Positions 1 through 6,890 of a DNA stretch of 64,000 nucleotides are shown here, one piece after another. The stretch is from Lentzea flava (lineage in GTDB: Bacteria; Actinomycetota; Actinomycetes; Mycobacteriales; Pseudonocardiaceae). Below the pieces are notes generated by a model that was not told the DNA's origin, ran no database searches, and worked only from the letters and a program-made list of their open reading frames with translations. Positions within the stretch are counted from its first letter, which is position 1. Every line of letters starts with the position of its first letter. The stretch is taken from positions 124,001 to 188,000 of the forward strand of contig NZ_BMRE01000012.1 of NCBI RefSeq assembly GCF_014648475.1, written 5' to 3'. The position numbers and the translations under genes were made by a program.

Positions 1-1631
1 ACGAGCAGCAGGTGGGCGCCGCCGAGCAGCTTGAAGAAGCCCACGTGGGAGCCGACGATCAGCAGGATCGACAACGCCCGCAGCACGATCGTCGTGTCGA
101 TCATCGGTAGGCGGCGGTGCGTGGCGCGCAGCGACTCCAGTGCCGACACCGGCATCGTCGGCCAGTCGCCGGGCAGGTCGCCCAGCAACCGTTGCAGCTG
201 CACGGTCATCTGGACGTAGCGCAGCGAGTCGCCGCCCAGTGAGGTGAACGTCGCGTCGGACGGCACGGACCGCACGCCGAGAACCGAGGCGAACACCTCG
301 CGTACGGACGCCGAGGAGCGGTCAGGGGGTGCTGCGACCGCCCGGTAGTCGATTTTCCCGTTGGACAGCAAGGGAAACGACGTCACGGCGTAGGCGCGGA
401 CAGCCGGTGCGGGCAGGCCGGTCAGGGCGCGGATCAGCCGTGCCGCACGGTCGGCGTCCCCGAGCACCGCGACAACCAGGCCCTCGTCGTCGCCCGAGCA
501 GGCGACCCGCAGGCCGTCCGCGAGCAGCGACCGCTCGACCTGGTCGAGATCGACGCGCAGCCCGAACGGCTTCACGAACCGGTTCTTGCGGCCGGTCACC
601 GAGAACACGCCGTCCTCGAACGAGCCGAGGTCGCCGGTCCGCAGCTCGAACGTCGTGCGACCCAGCGCCAGGTCGTCCGCACACCGCGCATAGCCGAGCA
701 TCACGTTGGCGCCGCGGTAGACCAGTTCGCCGTCGTCGATCGACAGCTCCCCGCCGGGAACCGCGACACCGATCGCGGACGGGTGCGTCACGGCCAGCGA
801 AGGCGGCAGGTACGCCATGCGCGCGGTGGCCTCGGTTTGGCCGTACATCACGAAGAACTGCCAGCCACGTGCGGCACCCAGCGACGCGTAACGGACGACA
901 TCTGCCGGAGCCAGCCGCCCGCCGGCCTGCGTCACGTACCGCAGCGACGGAAGATCCATGTCCTCGAAGCCGATGCTGTCGAGCAGCCCGAACGTGTGCG
1001 GCACGCCGTGCAGGCTCGTCACGCCGTGAGAACGCACCAGATCCCAGAACTCCGGCTCGATCACCGAACGCCCGGTCAGCACGAGCCCGGCCCCGCGCGC
1101 GAGGTTGCTGTTCACGACGGAGAGGCCGTAGCAGTAGTGCAGCGGCAACGACGTGATGGCGCGGTCGGACGCCCGGATGTCGAGGTACGACCCGATCGAC
1201 GCGGCGTTCGCGGCGAGGTTGTCCGCGCTGAGCCGCACCAGCTTCGGCGACCCGGTCGTGCCGGACGTCGACAGCAGCAGCGCCAGCTCGGGGTGCAGCT
1301 CGTGCACCGTGCCCTCGTGCCGTTCGGTCCACGAGCCCGAGATCACCACGTCCGGGTCGTACGCCGCCACGAGTCCCGGCACCTGCGCCGCGGCGGCGAG
1401 AACGACCGGATGCCGTCCGCGCAACGCGGCCAGGTAGCACACGATCGACTCGACGTCGTTCTCCGCGGCGAGCAGCACCAGCCTGCGCGTGGTGCCGAGC
1501 CGTTCCGCGGCTGCGGCCACCCGCCGGTCCAGCTCCGCGTAGGTGAGTGCGCCGTCCGGGGCCACCAGGGCGAGCCGGTCGCCGTGCACCGCGAGGTTGT
1601 CCGCGAACCCGAGGTCCGCCGTGGCCGTCAC
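1..1631 (-). CDS. Adenylation / carrier / membrane-acyltransferase fusion protein (partial, runs off left edge)
   Basis: Only the first 543 residues are inside the window. Residues 1-430 form an ANL adenylation domain: STSGTTGSPK at 121-130, YGQTEAT near 262, RTGDL near 330, and SNGKIDY with the catalytic lysine at 426. A carrier domain follows with the LGGDSL phosphopantetheine motif (Ser469). From about residue 508 a hydrophobic segment begins that contains GSHVGF, like the first helix of acyltransferase-3 membrane proteins. The GTG start overlaps the stop of the upstream ATPase gene (GTGA), so the gene belongs to the iron-transport operon. By family logic it would activate an acid or amino acid, load it on its own carrier and transfer it at the membrane; the substrate is unknown. 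Only the beginning of the membrane part is visible. Confidence 0.8.
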   Translation of the reverse strand, partial: MTATADLGFADNLAVHGDRLALVAPDGALTYAELDRRVAAAAERLGTTRRLVLLAAENDVESIVCYLAALRGRHPVVLAAAAQVPGLVAAYDPDVVISGSWTERHEGTVHELHPELALLLSTSGTTGSPKLVRLSADNLAANAASIGSYLDIRASDRAITSLPLHYCYGLSVVNSNLARGAGLVLTGRSVIEPEFWDLVRSHGVTSLHGVPHTFGLLDSIGFEDMDLPSLRYVTQAGGRLAPADVVRYASLGAARGWQFFVMYGQTEATARMAYLPPSLAVTHPSAIGVAVPGGELSIDDGELVYRGANVMLGYARCADDLALGRTTFELRTGDLGSFEDGVFSVTGRKNRFVKPFGLRVDLDQVERSLLADGLRVACSGDDEGLVVAVLGDADRAARLIRALTGLPAPAVRAYAVTSFPLLSNGKIDYRAVAAPPDRSSASVREVFASVLGVRSVPSDATFTSLGGDSLRYVQMTVQLQRLLGDLPGDWPTMPVSALESLRATHRRLPMIDTTIVLRALSILLIVGSHVGFFKLLGGAHLLL

Positions 1632-2629
1632 GCGGTGTCCCCGAAGAACAACGCCGGGCCGTCGACCGACACCGCGACCGAGTCGCCGGGGCGCACCGAG
1701 ATCCGGCCCTGCACGCGTGCCCGGACCTGTGCGCCGTCCGCGAGCCGCAGCAGAACCGTCGCGTCGTGCCCGTGGAACAGCACGTCGTCCACAGTGGACG
1801 GCACGCCGGCCGTCCCGAGCACGAGCTGCTCGGGACGCAGCAGAACCGTGCCGGGCCCGTCGCCGGACGTCCGCAACTCCCCGAGCGGCGTGGCCACCAG
1901 GCCGGAGCGGGCGACACCGCGGAACGTCACCGCGTCACCCACGAACAACGCCACCCCGAGATCGGCGGGCGAGGCGTAGATCGTCTGCGGCCTCGCGAAC
2001 TGCGCCACGGCACCATCCCTGAGCACCACAACGTGATCCGCGATGCTCAACGCCTCTTCCTGGTCGTGCGTCACCAGCAACGCCGTCGCACCGGCCGCCC
2101 GCAACGTCGCGCGCACGTCCGCCCGCAGCTCCTCGCGCAGACCGGCGTCCAACGCCGAGAACGGTTCGTCGAGCAGCACCACCCCCGGCCGCGGCGCCAG
2201 CGCACGGGCCAGCGCCACCCGTTGCGCCTGCCCGCCGGACAACTGGGCGGGCATCCGCGCGCCGAAGCCCGCGAGTCCGACCAGGTCGAGCAGTTCCTCG
2301 ACGCGATCGTCGCGCTCACCCCGGCGCAGCCCGAACCCGACGTTGCCCGCCACGCTGAGATGCGGGAACAGCGCGCCCTCCTGCGGCACGATCCCGATCC
2401 CGCGCTGTTCCGGCGGCACGTCGGCGGTCAGCTGCCGCCCGCCCAGCCACACCTCGCCGGAGGAGGCCGGGTGAAAGCCAGCCAGCACCCGCAGCAACGT
2501 CGTCTTGCCGCACCCGGAAGGCCCGAGCACCGCGAGCAGGCCACCTTCCGGCACCTCGAAGTCGACCTCGCGCAGCACGGGTTCCCCGCCGTAACCCGCG
2601 ACCAGTCGCTTCACCGCCAAGCCGCTCAC
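1628..2629 (-). CDS. ABC transporter ATP-binding protein, Fe(III)-type (FbpC-like)
   Basis: This is the cytoplasmic ATPase of the adjacent importer. The Walker A motif GPSGCGKTT, the signature LSGGQ, the Walker B VVLLDEPFSALD and the switch histidine in THDQEEAL are all present in the first 210 residues. A TOBE-like C-terminal extension follows to residue 333, as in FbpC/PotA-type ATPases. It overlaps the permease stop by 4 nt upstream and the adenylation gene by 4 nt downstream, so all are probably translated from one message. Iron as substrate is inferred from the binding protein and the iron box, not from this gene alone. Confidence 0.9.
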   Translation of the reverse strand: MSGLAVKRLVAGYGGEPVLREVDFEVPEGGLLAVLGPSGCGKTTLLRVLAGFHPASSGEVWLGGRQLTADVPPEQRGIGIVPQEGALFPHLSVAGNVGFGLRRGERDDRVEELLDLVGLAGFGARMPAQLSGGQAQRVALARALAPRPGVVLLDEPFSALDAGLREELRADVRATLRAAGATALLVTHDQEEALSIADHVVVLRDGAVAQFARPQTIYASPADLGVALFVGDAVTFRGVARSGLVATPLGELRTSGDGPGTVLLRPEQLVLGTAGVPSTVDDVLFHGHDATVLLRLADGAQVRARVQGRISVRPGDSVAVSVDGPALFFGDTA

Positions 2630-4071
2630 CGCTCACCTCCCGAGAACCGGTCCAGCACGAGCGCCGGAATCGCCGCCACCACGAGCAGAACCGCCGCGTA
2701 GGGCGCCGCCGCGGCGTACGCGCCGACCTCTGTCCGCGTCCACAGCTCGGTCGCCAGGGTGTCCACTCCGGTCGGACGCAACAGCAACGTGGCCGGCAAC
2801 TCCTTGGCACACGTCAGGAACACGAGCGCGGTGCCGGCCAGGATCCCCGGCGTGGCCAGGGGAACGGTGACGCGCAACCCCGTCCGCAGCCGCCCGAGCC
2901 CGAGCGACCGCGAGACGTCCTCCAGCACGGGCGGTGCGTGCGCCACACCCGTGCGCACCGCTCCGACGGCCAACGGCAGGAACAGCACCGCGTACGCGAA
3001 CGCGAGCATCGGCATCGTCTGGTACAGCGCCGGAGCGAACCGGATCCCGAAGAACACCAACGCCAGTCCGACCGTGATGCCCGGCAGCGCGTGCCCGGCG
3101 AAACTGGCCAGCTCGACCCCTCGTGCGAGCCGGCCCTGGTGCCGTGCGGCCAGAATCCCCACCGGCAGCGCCAGAAGCAGCGTCAGCAACGCTCCCAGCG
3201 CCGACACCGCGACGGTGTTCCCCGTCGTGGCGAGCACATCCGCCGCGGACGACGTCGAGGTGCCCTCCACGAGCCACCACACGAGACTGATCACGGGCAC
3301 CCCGAGCGTCAGCAGCACCAGCACCGCGGCCCCCGCCAACGCCGGCACCCGAGCCCGTCCCAGCGGCACGGTGAGCGGTTGTCGCCGGCCGCGATGCGCC
3401 ACGACACCGCGAGCCCGTCGTTCGCCGACCGTCAACGCGATCGCCAGCACCACCAGCACCACGCCGAGCACCGCCGCCGGGGTGCGGTCGAACGACGCCC
3501 GGTAGCTCGTGTAGATGCCGAGCGTGAACGCCTCGTACCGCATCAGCGACACCGCGCCGAAGTCGCTCAGCACGTACAGCGCGACCAGCAACCCGCCCGC
3601 CAGCGCCGCGGGCCGGATCTGCCGCAGCGTCACGGAGAAGAACACCTGACGGCTGGTCCTGCCGAGCGACCGCGCGACCTCCTCCACCGCAGGATCGGCC
3701 GTGCGCAACGCGGCCGCGACCGGCAGCAGCACGTACGGGTACGACACCAGCGTCAGCACGACGAACGCGCCCGCGAACCCGGTGAGGTCCGGCACCACGG
3801 AGATCCAGGTGAACCCGGCGACGTAGGACGGCACCGCCAGCGGCAGCACCAGCAGCACGCCGAAAACCCGTCGCCCCACCAGATCCGAGCGCACCACGAG
3901 CCACGCGCCGAGCACGCCCAGCACGAGGCACGAGGCCGTCACCGCCAGCGCGAGCGAGAGGCTGCGCAGCGCCAGTTCCGCGGTCCGGGTCCGCGCCAGC
4001 ACGTCCCACACGACACCCCCACCGCGTTCGAACGAACGCACCGCCAGATACGCCAGCGGCAGCACGGCCAC
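2626..4071 (-). CDS. ABC transporter permease, Fe(III)-type, fused two-domain (FbpB-like)
   Basis: The 481-residue protein has two homologous permease halves with about twelve hydrophobic helices in total. Each half carries an EAA-type cytoplasmic loop (EEVARSLGRTSRQVF near residue 132; EDVSRSLGLGRLRTG in the second half). This duplicated layout is typical of FbpB-type iron permeases. The start at 4071 (GTG) cuts into the first helix. In the same frame, residues upstream (LTPGRRAAPALTTLSLLVA) would supply the usual positive N-terminus, but the only candidate start there is a CTG at 4131 overlapping the stop of the binding-protein gene. The true N-terminus is therefore uncertain. Confidence 0.88.
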   Translation of the reverse strand: MAVLPLAYLAVRSFERGGGVVWDVLARTRTAELALRSLSLALAVTASCLVLGVLGAWLVVRSDLVGRRVFGVLLVLPLAVPSYVAGFTWISVVPDLTGFAGAFVVLTLVSYPYVLLPVAAALRTADPAVEEVARSLGRTSRQVFFSVTLRQIRPAALAGGLLVALYVLSDFGAVSLMRYEAFTLGIYTSYRASFDRTPAAVLGVVLVVLAIALTVGERRARGVVAHRGRRQPLTVPLGRARVPALAGAAVLVLLTLGVPVISLVWWLVEGTSTSSAADVLATTGNTVAVSALGALLTLLLALPVGILAARHQGRLARGVELASFAGHALPGITVGLALVFFGIRFAPALYQTMPMLAFAYAVLFLPLAVGAVRTGVAHAPPVLEDVSRSLGLGRLRTGLRVTVPLATPGILAGTALVFLTCAKELPATLLLRPTGVDTLATELWTRTEVGAYAAAAPYAAVLLVVAAIPALVLDRFSGGER

Positions 4072-4127
4072 CGCGGCGACGAGCAGGGAGAGCGTGGTCA
4101 GAGCAGGCGCGGCCCGGCGGCCGGGGG

Positions 4128-5138
4128 TCAGGACAACCCCGCTTCCTGCAACAGCTTCAGCGTCTCCTGCAACGAAGACAGCTTGGAGAGGTCGAGGTCG
4201 GGCGCCTGCAGGTCGGTGATCGGCGGCAGCTGGTGCTTGCCCGGCTTCACGTCCGGGTTGGCCGGGTACTCGGCGGTCACGTCGGCGAAGTGCCGCTGCG
4301 CCTTCTCGGACAACAGGAACCGCACGGCCTTCTGCGCGGCCTCGCTCTGGTTGGTGCCCTGGATGATCCCGACCCCGGCCACGTTGACCAGCGCGAGCGG
4401 ATCACCGTTGCCGACGCGGTGCAGCCTGGCCTTCACGCCTGCCTGGCCGCCCTTCTCGGCGACCATGGCGTACCAGTAGTAGTGGTTGATCAGCCCGAAC
4501 GGGAGCTGCCCGTCGTCGACCGCCTTGAGGATGCTGTTGTTGTTGTCGAACCGCTTGGGCTCGTTGGCGGCGAACTTCTTCAGCCAGTCCTTGGCGAAGT
4601 CCTCACCCTTGAGCACGCGCACCGACGTCACGAACGCCTGCCACGAGCCGTTGGTCGGCGCGTACCCGATCTTGCCCTTCCACTTCGGGTCGACGACCTC
4701 CTCGACCGTCTTGGGCAGCTCGCTCTCCTGCACGACGCGGGGGTCGTAGGCGATCACGCGGGCGCGTGCGCTCGTGGCCACCCAGCGCTTGTCGCGGGCC
4801 CGGTAGTTCTCCGGCACCATGCCGAGCACGTCGGCGGGCAGCTCGGCGAGCCTGCCCTGTGCGCCCACCGCGCCGAGCGCGCCGGCGTCCTGCGAGAAGA
4901 ACAGGTCGGCCTCGGTTCCCTGGCCTTCTTCGAGCAGCTGCGCCGCCATTTCGCCGCTGCCGCCGTAGCGGACCTGCACGTCGATTCCGACCGCGTCTTC
5001 CAGCTGGTCCAGGAGCCCGCCGACCAATTGTTCGTTGCGGCCGGAGTAAATGATCAGATCGTTCGCGGAACTGCAGGCGCTCAACGTCGACGCCAACAGC
5101 GCCGCGACCAGCGTCACGGTCCGTGCACGGTGCCTCAC
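4128..5138 (-). CDS. Fe(III) ABC transporter substrate-binding lipoprotein (FbpA-like)
   Basis: A GTG start follows a GAGGAGG ribosome site. Residues 1-21 are a lipoprotein signal ending in LSAC with the lipid-anchor Cys22. The mature part begins with LIIYSGRNEQLV, contains DPKWKGKIGYAPTNGSWQAF and ends its binding region with NHYYWY. The tandem tyrosines, Tyr220-Tyr221, match the iron-coordinating pair of FbpA-family ferric-binding proteins. The length of 336 residues is normal. It is the first gene of the leftward iron operon, and a DtxR/IdeR-like box lies 45 bp upstream. The ligand could be free ferric ion or a ferric chelate. Confidence 0.92.
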   Translation of the reverse strand: MRHRARTVTLVAALLASTLSACSSANDLIIYSGRNEQLVGGLLDQLEDAVGIDVQVRYGGSGEMAAQLLEEGQGTEADLFFSQDAGALGAVGAQGRLAELPADVLGMVPENYRARDKRWVATSARARVIAYDPRVVQESELPKTVEEVVDPKWKGKIGYAPTNGSWQAFVTSVRVLKGEDFAKDWLKKFAANEPKRFDNNNSILKAVDDGQLPFGLINHYYWYAMVAEKGGQAGVKARLHRVGNGDPLALVNVAGVGIIQGTNQSEAAQKAVRFLLSEKAQRHFADVTAEYPANPDVKPGKHQLPPITDLQAPDLDLSKLSSLQETLKLLQEAGLS

Positions 5139-5182
5139 CGGCGGTCCTCCTCGGCCAACCCCCAGGTCAGACAGGGCGCGGA

Positions 5183-5201
5183 CAAGGTAAAGCTAACCTA
5201 A
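5183..5201. promoter_or_regulatory. Iron box (DtxR/IdeR-type operator)
   Basis: CAAGGTAAAGCTAACCTAA matches the 19-bp DtxR/IdeR consensus TTAGGTTAGGCTAACCTAA at 15 positions, including the whole right half. It lies 45 bp upstream of the binding-protein start codon. On the minus strand it covers the probable -10 region of a promoter whose -35 is TTGAAT at 5209-5214. Iron-loaded repressor would block transcription of the importer operon. Confidence 0.82.
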
Positions 5202-5242
5202 GCCAGCATTCAAGACGCAGTTGCCGATACGTGATGCGATAC

Positions 5243-5271
5243 CGGACACATCACCTGTTTGGCCCCATAAT
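5243..5271 (+). promoter_or_regulatory. Probable leaderless promoter of the DUF1905 gene
   Basis: CGGACA (5243-5248) and CATAAT (5266-5271) are separated by 17 bp. The -10 hexamer ends 6 nt before the ATG at 5278, so transcription would begin at or next to the start codon. No ribosome-binding site is seen, which fits a leaderless mRNA. Confidence 0.5.
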
Positions 5272-5277
5272 GTGAGC

Positions 5278-5568
5278 ATGTTCGTCTTCACCGCCGAATT
5301 GTGGCTCTGGGATGCCCGCCGGATGGACACGTGGACTTTCGTGACGCTGCCGGAGGACGTCTCCGAGCAAATCAGGGAACTCGCCACGCCCGGCGCCGGT
5401 TTCGGTTCCGTGAAGGTCCGCGCGGGGCTGGGCGCCTCGTCGTGGTCGACGTCGGTGTTCCCGGACAAGGAGTCCGGCTGCTACGTGCTGCCGATCAAGG
5501 CGGCCGTGCGGAAGAAGAACGACGTGGGTCCCGGCGACGTGGTCGAGGTGACCGTCGAGGTCGTCTAG
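5278..5568 (+). CDS. DUF1905 domain protein
   Basis: This 96-residue protein is essentially one DUF1905 domain (FTAELWLWDARRMDTW, FGSVKVRAGLG, SSWSTSVFPDK, YVLPIKAAVRK). The domain is a small beta-barrel found alone or in front of YdeI-type domains, and its biochemical role is not established. The start was set at the ATG at 5278 because the family begins at this FTAEL strand and a -10 element lies just upstream. An upstream TTG start at 5221 would add residues outside the family. Its stop overlaps that of the convergent phosphodiesterase gene in a shared CTAG. Confidence 0.85.
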   Translation: MFVFTAELWLWDARRMDTWTFVTLPEDVSEQIRELATPGAGFGSVKVRAGLGASSWSTSVFPDKESGCYVLPIKAAVRKKNDVGPGDVVEVTVEVV

Positions 5569-6698
5569 GCGGACCAGTCGATGTCGGCGTATATCGCGGC
5601 GTGGTCGCTCGCCGCGTGCACCTCGTCGGTCAGTGTTTCGTAGACGTCCCAACGGTTCTTGGTGCGCGGGCCGCGCCACACGCCCTTGCGGAAGATGCCG
5701 CCGCCCACCGCCTTGGCGAAGAGCTCCGGGGTGAGCAGGACGTAGTCGATCTTGCCCTTCTCGTTGACGCCGCGATAGGTGCCGAACCGGTGGTTCCACT
5801 CGAAGTTCGCGTGCTCGCTGATGTCCCGCAGGCCGGTGCGCTGGAACAACGGGCGCAGCGCCTCGCTGCCGGCGGTGTCGTTGAGGTCGCCGACGACAGC
5901 GACGTGCTCGTGGCCCTCGTCACGCAGGCGGTTCACGATGCGGGCGATGCGGACGGCCTGGCGGAAGCGGCGGCGGGCGCCGATCGGGTCGCCGGGAGTG
6001 CCGTACCCCTTGGACTTCAGGTGGTTCACGAGCACCACGACCTCGGGACCTGCGGGCGTGCGGACGTGGTACTCGGCGCAGTCGCGGGAGAAGATCACGC
6101 CCGAGTTGTCCTTGGCGTAAACGTGGGTCCTGATGGTGATGACCTCGTGCGCGTCGCGCGTCAGCAGGCCCACGTTGATGCCGCGTTCGTCGTTGCCGTC
6201 GATGAGGTGGACCTCGTCGTACGGGGTCCAGCCGACGCTTTTGAGCATGCTGGCGGAGAACATGTGCAGCAGCTCGCGGGACTCGGCCTCGACCACGCCG
6301 AGGACGTGGGCGCCGACGTCGCGCATCACCTGGGCGGTGTGGCGGGTGGCGAGCTCGCTGATGGGTTCGGTGGTGAGCTCGACCCAGCCGACCCAGGACT
6401 CGCGACCGCTTGCCACGACCGAGGTTTCGCCGGTCCGGTGGCGGGCGAGGAACCGGCCGCGGATGCGGCGCAGGATCGCGTACCTGCTGCGGTCACCGCG
6501 CAGCAACTCGAGCGTCGCCAGGTGTTGTTTGAGCTCTTCCTTGACTTCCGGCGTGTAGGTGTCGGCGGCGATGAGCTCGTTGAACCGCGCGTGGGCGGCC
6601 AGCACCGGGGCCGCGTGCCTGGTCGCGCCGCGGCCCATCACCTTGGGGCGCTCGAACATGTTCTCCACGTTGAACGACCCGATTCGCGTGATGCTCAT
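5565..6698 (-). CDS. Endonuclease/exonuclease/phosphatase (EEP) family protein
   Basis: The 378-residue protein has the EEP (DNase I-like) hallmarks: FNVENMF at the N-terminus, VVEAES for the metal-binding glutamate, VNHLKSKG, VVGDLND and the C-terminal SDHAAIY. Such proteins cleave phosphodiester bonds in nucleic acids, lipids or small molecules with a divalent metal. No signal peptide is seen, so it is probably cytoplasmic. The ATG at 6698 was chosen because the conserved domain starts two residues later (SITRIGSFNVENMF); the longer upstream frame is low-complexity. It is divergent from the SARP regulator and convergent with the DUF1905 gene. Confidence 0.85.
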   Translation of the reverse strand: MSITRIGSFNVENMFERPKVMGRGATRHAAPVLAAHARFNELIAADTYTPEVKEELKQHLATLELLRGDRSRYAILRRIRGRFLARHRTGETSVVASGRESWVGWVELTTEPISELATRHTAQVMRDVGAHVLGVVEAESRELLHMFSASMLKSVGWTPYDEVHLIDGNDERGINVGLLTRDAHEVITIRTHVYAKDNSGVIFSRDCAEYHVRTPAGPEVVVLVNHLKSKGYGTPGDPIGARRRFRQAVRIARIVNRLRDEGHEHVAVVGDLNDTAGSEALRPLFQRTGLRDISEHANFEWNHRFGTYRGVNEKGKIDYVLLTPELFAKAVGGGIFRKGVWRGPRTKNRWDVYETLTDEVHAASDHAAIYADIDWSA

Positions 6699-6770
6699 CG
6701 ATTTCAGGGTCGCATGTGGATATACGGCCGCGCCCTGGTCTGGTCGGGTGATCTTTCGCCGGTCGGTGGT

Positions 6771-6821
6771 GGAGGGCCCCGTGTGGCTGGGCTGCCGGAC
6801 GTCTGATGTCCGGGGCCCTCC
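6771..6821. repeat. Nested inverted repeat upstream of the SARP gene
   Basis: GGAGGGCCCC (6771-6780) is repeated inverted as GGGGCCCTCC (6812-6821). Inside lies a second dyad, CCGGAC (6795-6800) and GTCCGG (6808-6813). The structure sits 70 bp before the SARP start codon in a 192-bp divergent promoter region. It could be an operator, a 5' leader hairpin or a terminator-like element. No T-run follows. Confidence 0.6.
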
Positions 6822-6890
6822 TGCCACCGGCAAGGTTGCCCCTTTGATCAGGAACGAACCTAGGATGAACCTTGAATCCGCTGCTGAGGG

